Origin: Bacillota bacterium
GTDB taxonomy: Bacteria; Bacillota; Clostridia; Christensenellales; UBA1242
NCBI GenBank assembly: GCA_009784555.1
Contig: WRBO01000011.1
Span: 1-57,053, forward strand
Reading direction: 5' to 3'
DNA: 57,053 nucleotides
The position numbers and the translations under genes are program-made. The number at the start of each line of letters is the position of its first letter. The first letter of the stretch is position 1. This document shows, piece by piece, positions 5,713 through 14,938 of this stretch. A model generated the notes under the pieces. It saw nothing but the letters and a program-made list of their open reading frames with translations, was not told the DNA's origin and ran no database searches.

Positions 5713-8399
5713 TGTTATATTTACTAGACAGTCAAAGAGACGAAAAAGACATAAAGACAGCGACAGAGGCATTATATGCCGATGTGGCCCTATTACGTCG
5801 CATGTTGGGCGAAACCATCCGCGAGGTAGAGGGCGAGAAAACATATGAACTGGTCGAGGGATTGCATAAACTGTTCACAAAGTTTTACCACGACAAAGAC
5901 CACGTCGCGATGGAGAAGATTCTGTACGCATTGTCGGATGCGGAAATGACAACGGTGACCAGTGCCGCTGTATATTTTTCAATTCTGGCCAACGTTGCCG
6001 AGGACCATCACCACCTGGGACAATTCCGCCAAAAACAGGTTGCGGGCGAAGCAGGGGGCGAGGGTAGCCTAGAGGGCAGCATCGCATTCGCAAAGAGCCA
6101 CGGTTTCACCGACGAACGCCTGCGTGAATTTTTTGCGTCCGCGTACATCGCACCCGTATTAACGGCTCACCCGACCGAGGTCCAACGGCGCAGCATCCGC
6201 GGGGTTCTGGGTGCGATTTCCACGTTGCTTGAAAAACGTGACCGATTTGCCGAAACCCCCGAAGAACATGCTGAGGTTGAATTGGAACTGCGCACCCAAA
6301 TCCAAACATTATGGAAAACACGTGTTTTGCGCGTGTCGAAACTATCGGTACTGGACGAGGTCGAGAGCGCACTATACTTCTTTGAAAAAACATTCTTTGA
6401 TGCGGTTCCAAAACTGTACAAAGCCGTAGAAGGGGTAATAGGAGAGCAAGAAGGCGAGGCCCCGGCATTCTTACAAATCGCCAGTTGGATTGGCGGCGAC
6501 CGTGACGGCAACCCGTTTGTGGATGCAACGGTGCTGGAGGAAACCTTGGCTCGTCAAGCGGCAAAGGCATTGAAATTTTACCAGACCGAGGTAGGTGCCC
6601 TGTACCACGAACTGTCCGTTTCAACTCCGTTGGATGCCGTTACCCCCGCTTTACGTAAATTGGTAAAGGTTTCACCAGACACCAGTGCCCGTCACGCCGA
6701 CGAACCGTATCGCCTGGCAATGGCAACCGTCATGGAAAGATTGACCGAGGGGTCATACGCAACGGTATCGGATTTCATCGCCGACCTTGTAACAATTCAA
6801 CAATCATTGCGGCACCAGGGATTCAAATTGCTGGCGGCGGGACGATTGGGAAAATTGCTTTGCGCTGTGCGTGTATTTGGTTGGACTTTGGCACCGCTTG
6901 ATTTACGGCAAAACAGTGCCGTACACGAACGGACGGTCGCCGAAATCCTCGAGGCCGCAACCCCAGGCACAATATACTTGGAGCAATGCGAGGGCGGGCG
7001 GGTCAAAATATTGCTACGCGAACTTTGCACCCCGCGGCCCCTGATATCACGCCACGCAAAGTACAGCGAAGAAACGATAAAAGAATTGGCAATCTTTGAT
7101 GCGGCACGTGCGGCACAACTGCGCTATGGTGTCGGCTGTATCAAAACGGCCATTATCTCCATGACACATGGATTATCGGACATTTTGGAACTGGCGGTTC
7201 TTCTAAAGGAATCTGGCTTGGACGTACATATTGTTCCGTTGTTTGAAACGATAAGCGACCTGCGTGCGGCACCGCAAATTATGGAGGCCCTGTTATCATT
7301 CCCGTTCTATCGAGCGCGATTGTCAAAACGCGGCGACGTGCAAGAGGTCATGGTTGGATATTCGGACAGCAACAAAGACGGCGGATATGTCACATCACGA
7401 TGGGAATTATACAGGGCCGAAGCCGCGCTGTCCGAGGTCTTTGCGGGTCACGGGGTTAAATTACGTATCTTCCATGGATGCGGCGGTTCTGTTGGTCGCG
7501 GTGGCGGCCCCAGCTATCGCGCAATCATGGCCCAACCAAAAGGCGTGGTCCAAGGGCAACTGCGCATAACTGAACAGGGCGAGGTCGTCGCGGCAAAATA
7601 CTCATCGCCAGAGGTTGGGCGGCGGCATCTAGAGGTTCTCCTCTCCGCCACATTATCCGCAACCGCACATCCTGCGCATTCTGAACCCGTTGACCCCAAA
7701 CACCTTGAAACCTTTGCCGAGCTATCTGATTATGCCTTTGCTGCCTATCGCGGATTGGTATACGAAACGCCACGGTTCGAGGAATATTTTTGGCAATCAA
7801 CCGTCATATCCGAAATTGCAACATTAAACATCGGTTCACGTCCCGCATCACGGGCACGGGGACAACGGATAGAAGACCTGCGTGCAATCCCATGGGGCTT
7901 TTCGTGGGCGCAATGTCGGGTGATGTTGCCGGGGTGGTATGGCTTTGGCTCTGCGGTTGATGCATATATTGCAAAACACGGCAAACGGGGTCTTGCCACA
8001 TTGCAATCCATGTTTCGCGAATGGGGTGTCTTTACAACCCTTTTGTCCAACATGGAAATGGTACTGGCCAAGGCCAGTATGGAAATCGCCGCGGCATACG
8101 CGGGACTGGTAGAGGACGTAAAATTACGCGAATCAATCTTTCCACGCATCGTTGCGGAATACGAACGCTCGGTCGCACATGTTCTGGCGATAACGGGGCA
8201 ACGGGAGCTATTGGCCCGTTCGCCATCGTTACGGCGTGTTATACTTGACCGCCTACCGTCATTGGACCCGCTAAACCATGTCCAGGTCGAAATGCTGCGC
8301 CGATATCGTGCTGGGGCGGATGGCGCATGCGACCATATCCGTGCGGGGGTTCATGTTTCGATTAACGCAATCGCATCAATGCTACGGAACAGCGGTTAA
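5712..8399 (+). CDS. ppc: Phosphoenolpyruvate carboxylase
   Basis: This 895-residue full-length bacterial-type PEP carboxylase makes oxaloacetate from PEP and bicarbonate. TAHPTEVQRR carries the catalytic His153. Further motifs are VGYSDSNKDGGYVTSRW, FHGCGGSVGRGGGP and the Gln/Arg-rich QGQLRITEQGEVVAAKY. The C-terminus VSINAIASMLRNSG matches the usual end of the family, with the terminal Gly expected in the active site. It shares one base with the aminotransferase stop, so translation is coupled. Together they feed carbon from glycolysis to aspartate and thus to Asn, Thr, Lys/DAP and pyrimidines. Expression probably depends on the attenuator at 4361-4497. Confidence 0.96.
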   Translation: MLYLLDSQRDEKDIKTATEALYADVALLRRMLGETIREVEGEKTYELVEGLHKLFTKFYHDKDHVAMEKILYALSDAEMTTVTSAAVYFSILANVAEDHHHLGQFRQKQVAGEAGGEGSLEGSIAFAKSHGFTDERLREFFASAYIAPVLTAHPTEVQRRSIRGVLGAISTLLEKRDRFAETPEEHAEVELELRTQIQTLWKTRVLRVSKLSVLDEVESALYFFEKTFFDAVPKLYKAVEGVIGEQEGEAPAFLQIASWIGGDRDGNPFVDATVLEETLARQAAKALKFYQTEVGALYHELSVSTPLDAVTPALRKLVKVSPDTSARHADEPYRLAMATVMERLTEGSYATVSDFIADLVTIQQSLRHQGFKLLAAGRLGKLLCAVRVFGWTLAPLDLRQNSAVHERTVAEILEAATPGTIYLEQCEGGRVKILLRELCTPRPLISRHAKYSEETIKELAIFDAARAAQLRYGVGCIKTAIISMTHGLSDILELAVLLKESGLDVHIVPLFETISDLRAAPQIMEALLSFPFYRARLSKRGDVQEVMVGYSDSNKDGGYVTSRWELYRAEAALSEVFAGHGVKLRIFHGCGGSVGRGGGPSYRAIMAQPKGVVQGQLRITEQGEVVAAKYSSPEVGRRHLEVLLSATLSATAHPAHSEPVDPKHLETFAELSDYAFAAYRGLVYETPRFEEYFWQSTVISEIATLNIGSRPASRARGQRIEDLRAIPWGFSWAQCRVMLPGWYGFGSAVDAYIAKHGKRGLATLQSMFREWGVFTTLLSNMEMVLAKASMEIAAAYAGLVEDVKLRESIFPRIVAEYERSVAHVLAITGQRELLARSPSLRRVILDRLPSLDPLNHVQVEMLRRYRAGADGACDHIRAGVHVSINAIASMLRNSG

Positions 8400-8416
8400 G
8401 GGGAGTATCTGGGGAA

Positions 8417-9298
8417 ATGTATTTTTTAATTATTCCTATGGTCTTGGCCTTTGCTGTCGAGAATATTCTTTGGAAACGTAACCGGCTGAAACCGCTGACC
8501 TCTTTAATCGGAAACGCGATTTGGCGATTTGTGTTCGTCATGTCGGTGTTCCTTGTCTTCCTTGCAATTATGGGTGATGGGGTCTTTGACGGCTTGACAT
8601 GGGGTGTTGTTGGTTTAACTTTCACATTACATATATTCGGCGTATCGGCCGTGATGTTATGGGTAAAGACCATGCAAAACCTGTGTGTATCCATTGCCGA
8701 ACCGCTATCGCTATTCCGCATCATTCCATTGACACTCTTGTCTTGGGTGATATTCGGCGGGCGGCTGACGGTGTGGGAGATTTTGCTTGTAACTCTGATA
8801 TTCCTGCTCTGTGGGTCGTTGGGATTTTTCCAGGGACGAACCGAGGCCGACAAAGGCTGCTTCAAAAAAGGGGTGTGCTATATCGCCCTGTGGACATGCT
8901 GTGTCGTGTCAATGGATTTGATAATAAACCACATGTCATATACGGGCGTACACCCAATAACGTTTAGTGCCCTTCGTGCCATCACATTCCTGATGGTGGC
9001 CTCGACCGTGTTCCTGATATTTAAACGGGGCGGGCGGATTACCGCAATCAAAACCGTATTGCGTAACAAAATAATGATTGCAATTGGGGCCATATTCGCG
9101 GTACATAGTATCCTCTTTATCACGTTACTCCTGCACATCGACAACGTAGGCATACTGACGGCTATCGGTGTTGCCTCGGTGCCGCTGGTCGTTCTGTGGG
9201 GTGTTGTATTCATGCGTGACCGATTGCGGTGGTACTCGTTTGTCTTTATTGCGATGATTGTTGCGTGCGTTGCCGCATTAACAATCATAAGTACATAA
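8417..9298 (+). CDS. DMT/EamA-type membrane transporter
   Basis: This 293-residue protein has about ten hydrophobic helices in two repeats of five, with a charged loop (GRTEADKGCFKKG) between the halves, the plan of drug/metabolite transporters of the EamA type. It starts 17 bases after ppc with an AGGGGAG element upstream, so it is probably in the same operon. The substrate cannot be read from the sequence. Its place behind an aspartate-forming pair would suit amino-acid export or import, but that is inference. A glucose/ribose-type DMT porter is an alternative. Confidence 0.7.
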   Translation: MYFLIIPMVLAFAVENILWKRNRLKPLTSLIGNAIWRFVFVMSVFLVFLAIMGDGVFDGLTWGVVGLTFTLHIFGVSAVMLWVKTMQNLCVSIAEPLSLFRIIPLTLLSWVIFGGRLTVWEILLVTLIFLLCGSLGFFQGRTEADKGCFKKGVCYIALWTCCVVSMDLIINHMSYTGVHPITFSALRAITFLMVASTVFLIFKRGGRITAIKTVLRNKIMIAIGAIFAVHSILFITLLLHIDNVGILTAIGVASVPLVVLWGVVFMRDRLRWYSFVFIAMIVACVAALTIIST

Positions 9299-9303
9299 CA
9301 ATG

Positions 9304-9312
9304 TGATATTAT
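9304..9312 (+). promoter_or_regulatory. Extended -10 promoter TGATATTAT
   Basis: TG-A-TATTAT ends six bases before ATG 9319. No matching -35 is evident. It predicts a leaderless mRNA for the patatin-like gene. Confidence 0.6.
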
Positions 9313-9318
9313 ATGGAT

Positions 9319-10098
9319 ATGAAGAAAATTGGATTGGCATTGGGTGCGGGTGGTGCGCGCGGGTTTTGTCACATAGGCGTGATAGAGGTATTGTTGGAAA
9401 ACAACATACCGATTGATGTCGTGACGGGTTGCTCTATGGGTGCGGTTGTCGGCGGCGGATTTGTTGCTGGTGTGTCATGTGAAACCATGCGTGCAATCGC
9501 CAATCAAACAACTAACCGCCGTGTGTTTGATTTTGATATATTCAACATCAAATCAAAGGGCGGGGTTGCCCGCGGTGACCGTGCAATGAAAATCTATAAA
9601 CATTACATAGGCGACAAACTAATCGAGGAATGTGAAATACCGTTCATGTCCATTGCCACCGATTTGCGAAACCGTGAACTATATGAATTCCGCTCGGGAT
9701 ATCTGTGGCGGGCAATACGGGCCAGCATGGCTATCCCTGGGGTTTTCCATCCTGTCGAACACGAAGACCGACTTCTTGTCGATGGCGGTGTATTGAAACG
9801 TATACCAATTCAACAGGCACGCGACCTGGGTGCGGATATCGTGATTGCCGTGGATGCCCTCGGCCCGCCAAAAGAAATGGTTGCGATGTCGGCGCTAAAG
9901 GTCATTGACATGGCCTATCAAATAATTGATTGGAAAACGGCGCAATACGAGGCACGGGATGCCGACATCATGATTGTCCCTGATTTGGGAAACAAATCAT
10001 CATTCAAATTCAAAGACAATGACGCGGCAATAATGGCGGGGCGCGAGGCCGCTGAAAAAATGCTGCCCCAAATCCTTGCGGCTCTGGGACGGAACTGA
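9319..10098 (+). CDS. Patatin-like phospholipase / RssA-type serine hydrolase
   Basis: This 259-residue patatin-domain protein has the glycine-rich oxyanion loop GAGGARGFCHIGV, the nucleophile elbow GCSMGA (Ser39) and the second dyad residue in VDGGVLKRIP (Asp155). These form the Ser-Asp dyad of patatin-like acyl hydrolases; length and order match the bacterial RssA/YlbK group. No signal peptide is present, so it is cytoplasmic, presumably acting at the membrane. I chose ATG 9319: the extended -10 TGATATTAT ends at 9312 and predicts transcription from that ATG. An in-frame ATG at 9313 is too close to the -10. There is no ribosome-binding site. The substrate is unknown. Confidence 0.85.
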   Translation: MKKIGLALGAGGARGFCHIGVIEVLLENNIPIDVVTGCSMGAVVGGGFVAGVSCETMRAIANQTTNRRVFDFDIFNIKSKGGVARGDRAMKIYKHYIGDKLIEECEIPFMSIATDLRNRELYEFRSGYLWRAIRASMAIPGVFHPVEHEDRLLVDGGVLKRIPIQQARDLGADIVIAVDALGPPKEMVAMSALKVIDMAYQIIDWKTAQYEARDADIMIVPDLGNKSSFKFKDNDAAIMAGREAAEKMLPQILAALGRN

Positions 10099-10116
10099 CA
10101 AGGGGCCTAAATCTAC

Positions 10117-10145
10117 TTGGGAATTTGTCGAAATATGCCTATACT
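10117..10145 (+). promoter_or_regulatory. Promoter of the giant surface-protein gene
   Basis: TTGGGA (10117-10122), 17 bases, TATACT (10140-10145). The predicted transcript starts near 10152, inside CAAGG-GAAA-CCTTG (10151-10164), a small hairpin with a GNRA-type GAAA loop at the very 5' end of the mRNA. Such hairpins often stabilise transcripts. Confidence 0.55.
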
Positions 10146-10175
10146 ATTTACAAGGGAAACCTTGGGGGCATACGA

Positions 10176-13100
10176 ATGATAAAAAGAGCACTCATCCTTG
10201 TTGTCGCATTTGCTTTTGTCATGGCCTTGGCTATTGTGCCTGGGGCTTTTAATCGTGTGTCCACGGCATCTGGAATGCCGACAACATCGTGGGCGGATAA
10301 TCGCGTGGACGTTCCATTGGCCGAGGACGGCGTCATCGTCATCCGCACCGCCGCCGAATTTGCGGGCTTTGCCCATTCGGTTAATACGGTAACATTACAT
10401 CGAACCGCTAACGTTCGCTTGGGCGCGGACATAAATTTGTCTGCCCATCTGTGGCGGCCTATCGGTGACGGATATATCTTTGGCGGAACATTCAACGGAA
10501 ACGGCCACACAATCACGGGTTTGAATATATCGGGCACTTCGTCTGCCATTGGGTTGTTTGGGACTATCGGCGATGGTGCGGTCATCGGGGACTTGGTAAT
10601 CGAAAACTCTACCGTCGGCATCGAATCTGGGCCAACGGGATTATCGGCGGGTATTGTTGTTGGTTCGGTTAACCGCGGCAACGCAACGGTGGAAGATATC
10701 ACAATTCGTAATTCGGCCTTGGTCGGCTCGACCCAAGAAATCAGTCAAAGTCTGGGCGGAATAATAGGAGCAGTTTCCTTCAGCGGCACTAACGTCACTA
10801 TGCGCGATATAACGATGGACAATGTTGAAGTTATCAGAGAGCGCGAACCATTAGCCATCGGTGGTGGTTCCATCATGATGGGCGGTACCGTGGGCTTTTT
10901 AGGCAGTAACGCAACCCTAACAATCGAAAACACAGACATAACAAGCGGGGCATTGACCAGTATCGGAAACAACTCGGTAATGATTGGCGGAATGGTCGCG
11001 CAATCATCTGGGTCGGGCTCGGACTTGGTAATACGGAACAGTATCTTCGAGGGAACAATCGATGCACGCGATGGGAACGGTGTCTTGGCTGGCGGTATGG
11101 TTGGATTTTCTTCGGGTGCGGAAATGCGAATAGAGAACAGTCGCACCAACGGCACAATGAACACCTTTGGCGGTAACGGTGAATCCATTATAGGTGGTAT
11201 TGCTGGGGCCATGTCTGGGTCAAATGGATTTGTAATGGAATCCGTATCTAACATGACAATTAACATAAACGAATCAACCACACCAAACGGCGAACGGTTT
11301 ATTGTCGGTGGGAATGTCGGCCGTGTTCAATCTGGGGCAAACCTTGTCATGAATACGGGACATGATGCCTCTGGTCGTCGCCTGGCCTTTGGCGGCTCCA
11401 TTAATGCAACATCATCACCCGCAACGGCAACAAACAGCTACGCTGGCGGTCTGGTGGGCGAGGTTCTGACATCCGCGGTCACAATAATGAACGCGGGGGT
11501 TAATGCCGATATATATACACGGGCAACGAACCTAACACATGTCGGCGGAATTATCGGAGATGTTTGGAATTCAAATGTAACCCTCACCGACATTACGGTC
11601 GTACCTGGGGTGGACGCCCAAACAACTGGCCACCTCCGTGTTGGCGGTGCGGTTGGTAATGCCGTCCTGACGGTTTCAAATATGATTGGCATCGACGGTG
11701 TACATATACAACCGGGAACAATGCGCGCTTGGTCTACGGGTGGAACGGGCATTAACCAAATTTTGGGCGCGTTGGTAGGGCACCAGGTCGGGGGCCTAAT
11801 AACCATCGCTGGCACAACTGTTACTTCGTCTTTCCTTATGAACAACGCGCCCAGCATCATCCGCGTCGGTTTCTCGGTCGGCTCGGTCCAAGGCGGTGGC
11901 ATAACATCAATCGGCGTGGTGGGAACATTTACGGGTAACCGAACCTTGGGAGTGGTTAATTCCGACAACACACCGCCCGAGGCAACGAACATGGTCGGCC
12001 ACCGTGATACAGGGACCCAGGTCTTTATTCTCCCATTCGTTCCGCGCACATTGCGTGCGCCAACTAACTTGGCGGTCACACCATTGGGGCTTCTGACTTG
12101 GTGGGCATCGCCCCAGGCCCATGAATACCAAATCCGTGTAAACGGGACAGAGGTCGGACGTATATCGGGGGCGGTGCGGGAATTTAACTTGGCCACAATC
12201 GAAAACCCTCCGCCATATGGCGACCACTCGGTCACCGTAATTGCAATGGGGCCCGAGGGTGCGGGAACCAACTCGCCCGAGAGTACGGCCGCAACATGGA
12301 CGCGACTGCCGCCGCCATTGGCAACACCTGGGATACCAACCATTTCGGTCAATATGCTGACATGGCCGCCTGTCTTTGGTGCCGCGGGCTTTCGTATATA
12401 TATAAGCCACAACCAAGGCGAGTTCACATTGCGCGGACATTCAATATCCGCGGCAATCCCACTATCCGAATTGAACCCTGGGCTGGCGGTCGGCGAGAAC
12501 CGTATTCGCATCGTGGCAAACGGTGTCGCGGGCGTATCGTCTGACTCTGCCCCTGGCCCGCATTTAACACACATAATTGACCCACAACCATTCGCAACCC
12601 CCGTCATAACAATTGATGGTGGCACAATATCCTGGCAAGACATCCCGAACACGGGCGGGTTCCGTGTCTATGTCGACCGCGGGGCATCGGAGTGGGAGGC
12701 CCTGCACACCGTCTCTGCCGAACACCGCTCGTTCAATCTTAACGACCTAAACCCGCGCCTGCCGATTGGATACCATACGATTTCCGTTATCGCCGCGGGC
12801 ATTGATGGCGGAAACCTGGATTCCCAGAGAAGCAACACCGTCGAATTCCACTCGGTCGCCGTTGACTTGGCCGCGCCAACTGGATTGGTTGTTAATGGTA
12901 ATAACTTGTCATGGTCGCATGTACCGAATGCGGCGGGTTATCACATCTACACACACCAAAACGGCATAGACCTGCGACGTACACAAAATCCAATCCAAGG
13001 AACTGGAACGGACACGCGCACCTTTAACTTGGCAACCCTCGGCCTCGCGCCTGGCGTCTATACCATCCGTATCCGTGCAATGGGCGGGGGCAGCATCGAA

Positions 13101-14777
13101 TGGAACGACTCGGCCTTAAGTCACATTGACGGCCCATCATTCACCGTGACGGGGCCTCTCGCGGCGCCGGTTGGCTTGACAATAACGGGGGGAGGCATCC
13201 TTTCCTGGACACACGTACTCGGCGCAACTGGATACCATATCTATGTTCGCATTGGCGGGGTGGACATCCGCCAAACAACCGCGCCCGTAACGGGGGGGGG
13301 CAGTCCAACTCGCACCTTCAACATGTCCGAATTTACCATCCCCGTCGGCACGTTCCATGTCAGGGTTCTTGCCACCAGTACCGCTCACTATCTCACCGAC
13401 TCTCCATTAAGCGACCTGAACACCGCCCCCTTGTTGGTCATTACACCCGCAACGCCTGACCCTGTACCTCTCTTGGCTCCCGCCAACGTTGTGCGTGTTG
13501 ACAACTTCTTGCGTTGGACACATGTCGTCAATGCCGATGCGTATCACATTTACACGCGCCAGGGCAATATCGACACCCGTCGCACCATCGAACCAATTAC
13601 TGGCGGAACCTCACCAACACGCGAATTTAACCTCTGGTATCTGGGCCTGGAACCTGGGTTCTATATCCTGCGGGTCAGAGCCGTCAGCAACTCTCCCCTC
13701 TGGCTCCCGTCACCATTAACTAACTTAAACTTTGCACCCAGCTGGACGGTCGACGAAACCACAATGCCGCCCGACCCAACACCACTACCAACACCAACAG
13801 GAGTAGCAATCAGTGGCAGTATCCTCAGCTGGACTCACGTACCCACCGCAACTGGATACTTCATCTACACGCGCCAAGGCCTTGTTGACTTACGCCGTAC
13901 CCCTAATCCGATTGCGTTAACGGGCGGCACTACACGCTTCTTTGACCTGACAACATTGGATTTACCAATCGGAACACATAACGTACGCGTGCGCGCAACA
14001 ACCACTTCCATTCTATGGTTGGACTCGGCATTAAGCATCGACGGCATTCAATTCCATGTACAAGGAATTGTGGAACCGCAACCAATCCCCGCACCAACTG
14101 GATTGGTGCTAAACCAAAACACGGGGATAATGTCATGGAACCCTGTCACGGGCGCCACGGGGTATCGGGTCTACGCAAATACGGGGAACGAGGGCTTTCG
14201 TGAAATCCATCGCATGTCTGGAACATGGATGACATCTATGAACCTGAATAATATTTCTACGCCATTGGGTGACGGTATACACATAATCCGTGTTGTGGCG
14301 GTCGGACAACCGGGGATAAGTCTGGACTCGGCCCCCAGCAACACCGTAACATTCACAATCGGTGTGGGTGTAACCCCTCTGCCTCTGTCTGCGCCGACTA
14401 ATGTCACGGTTAACCAGGGTACTGGCCTCCTATCATGGTCGTCGGTACACGGCGCAACTCACTACCGAATTTATGTGGGCGGGGTATACCGCCAAACAAT
14501 CCCCAGCACCTATACATCATTCAACATAAACAACTTCAACACATCACTGGAACCTGGCACCCACAACATCACAATCGTTGCGGGCGGGGCAACAGGGGTC
14601 AGTTTGGATTCACCGCACAGTCCATCTGTCATCTTCACCGTTGCGGGCGCGCCTCCTGCTGGCGGCGGCTCTAACGCGGCGATAGTCATTTCTGTCATCA
14701 TCGGGATACTGGCCGCTGGCGGTGTCGCGGCATTCATATTTCTGAAACAACGCAAACGTTCAAACAACCAAGACTAA
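10176..14777 (+). CDS. Giant secreted, membrane-anchored GLUG/Fn3-like surface protein
   Basis: This protein of about 1533 residues starts MIKRALILVVAFAFVMALAI, a signal peptide, then GRP-type segments such as ADINLSAHLWRPIGDG, FNGNGHTITGLNIS and GGIIGAVSF. These are GLUG-like beta repeats that probably form a beta-helix over the first 600 residues. Then come nine repeats of about 90-100 residues, each beginning like LAAPTGLVVNGNNLSWSHV and containing GYHIYTRQG and an arginine-rich VRVRA strand, which look like Fn3-type beta sandwiches (about 12040-14640). After PPAGGGS a single helix (AIVISVIIGILAAGGVAAF) and KQRKRSNNQD anchor it in the membrane. There is no LPXTG motif. An adhesin or carbohydrate-binding role is likely but inferred. 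ATG 10176 was chosen because the signal peptide begins there. Confidence 0.85.
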   Translation: MIKRALILVVAFAFVMALAIVPGAFNRVSTASGMPTTSWADNRVDVPLAEDGVIVIRTAAEFAGFAHSVNTVTLHRTANVRLGADINLSAHLWRPIGDGYIFGGTFNGNGHTITGLNISGTSSAIGLFGTIGDGAVIGDLVIENSTVGIESGPTGLSAGIVVGSVNRGNATVEDITIRNSALVGSTQEISQSLGGIIGAVSFSGTNVTMRDITMDNVEVIREREPLAIGGGSIMMGGTVGFLGSNATLTIENTDITSGALTSIGNNSVMIGGMVAQSSGSGSDLVIRNSIFEGTIDARDGNGVLAGGMVGFSSGAEMRIENSRTNGTMNTFGGNGESIIGGIAGAMSGSNGFVMESVSNMTININESTTPNGERFIVGGNVGRVQSGANLVMNTGHDASGRRLAFGGSINATSSPATATNSYAGGLVGEVLTSAVTIMNAGVNADIYTRATNLTHVGGIIGDVWNSNVTLTDITVVPGVDAQTTGHLRVGGAVGNAVLTVSNMIGIDGVHIQPGTMRAWSTGGTGINQILGALVGHQVGGLITIAGTTVTSSFLMNNAPSIIRVGFSVGSVQGGGITSIGVVGTFTGNRTLGVVNSDNTPPEATNMVGHRDTGTQVFILPFVPRTLRAPTNLAVTPLGLLTWWASPQAHEYQIRVNGTEVGRISGAVREFNLATIENPPPYGDHSVTVIAMGPEGAGTNSPESTAATWTRLPPPLATPGIPTISVNMLTWPPVFGAAGFRIYISHNQGEFTLRGHSISAAIPLSELNPGLAVGENRIRIVANGVAGVSSDSAPGPHLTHIIDPQPFATPVITIDGGTISWQDIPNTGGFRVYVDRGASEWEALHTVSAEHRSFNLNDLNPRLPIGYHTISVIAAGIDGGNLDSQRSNTVEFHSVAVDLAAPTGLVVNGNNLSWSHVPNAAGYHIYTHQNGIDLRRTQNPIQGTGTDTRTFNLATLGLAPGVYTIRIRAMGGGSIEWNDSALSHIDGPSFTVTGPLAAPVGLTITGGGILSWTHVLGATGYHIYVRIGGVDIRQTTAPVTGGGSPTRTFNMSEFTIPVGTFHVRVLATSTAHYLTDSPLSDLNTAPLLVITPATPDPVPLLAPANVVRVDNFLRWTHVVNADAYHIYTRQGNIDTRRTIEPITGGTSPTREFNLWYLGLEPGFYILRVRAVSNSPLWLPSPLTNLNFAPSWTVDETTMPPDPTPLPTPTGVAISGSILSWTHVPTATGYFIYTRQGLVDLRRTPNPIALTGGTTRFFDLTTLDLPIGTHNVRVRATTTSILWLDSALSIDGIQFHVQGIVEPQPIPAPTGLVLNQNTGIMSWNPVTGATGYRVYANTGNEGFREIHRMSGTWMTSMNLNNISTPLGDGIHIIRVVAVGQPGISLDSAPSNTVTFTIGVGVTPLPLSAPTNVTVNQGTGLLSWSSVHGATHYRIYVGGVYRQTIPSTYTSFNINNFNTSLEPGTHNITIVAGGATGVSLDSPHSPSVIFTVAGAPPAGGGSNAAIVISVIIGILAAGGVAAFIFLKQRKRSNNQD
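12040..14640 (+). repeat. Nine tandem Fn3-like coding repeats
   Basis: Nine copies share the pattern [AP]P-x(5-9)-[LI]-[ST]-W-x(3)-[PVA]-x-A-x-x-Y-x-[IV]-Y. The fourth to seventh copies are most alike (YHIYTHQNGIDLRRT, YHIYVRIGGVDIRQT, YHIYTRQGNIDTRRT, YFIYTRQGLVDLRRT), so those were duplicated most recently. Confidence 0.75.
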
Positions 14778-14796
14778 TGCCACACAAATCAAACCC

Positions 14797-14826
14797 TTGA
14801 CACACATGCGGATGATTTGATAAATT
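14797..14826 (+). promoter_or_regulatory. Promoter of the cysteine-synthase leader
   Basis: TTGACA (14797-14802) and an extended -10 TGATAAATT (TAAATT at 14821-14826, spacer 18). The predicted start is on or next to the ATG at 14833. Confidence 0.65.
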
Positions 14827-14832
14827 CGTGTA

Positions 14833-14898
14833 ATGAACAGGCAAATGAAAAGACTAATTGAATTGCTTGGCGGGGTACACACAACTTCGTGCATCTAA
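14833..14898 (+). CDS. 21-residue leaderless leader ORF before the cysteine-synthase gene
   Basis: The ATG lies at the predicted transcription start. The ORF reads MNRQMKRLIELLGGV then HTTSCI and TAA. The only Cys codon (14890-14892) is the last but one. The stop codon (14896-14898) lies inside the 5' arm of a 9-bp hairpin whose 3' arm touches the Shine-Dalgarno of the next gene. A ribosome paused at the Cys codon or terminating there would open the hairpin. Leaderless Cys-containing leader ORFs controlling cysteine genes are known from mycobacteria (established knowledge). With only one Cys codon the case here is suggestive, not proven. Confidence 0.5.
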   Translation: MNRQMKRLIELLGGVHTTSCI

Positions 14899-14930
14899 CC
14901 AACGATAAATCTAAAATTGGTTAGAAGGGG
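14894..14930 (+). promoter_or_regulatory. Hairpin abutting the ribosome-binding site of the cysteine-synthase gene
   Basis: TCTAACCAA (14894-14902) pairs perfectly with TTGGTTAGA (14917-14925) around a 14-base loop. The Shine-Dalgarno AAGGGG follows at 14925-14930, eight bases before ATG 14939. There is no U tract, so this is a translational rather than a transcriptional element. Confidence 0.6.
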
Positions 14931-14938
14931 CGAATAAT

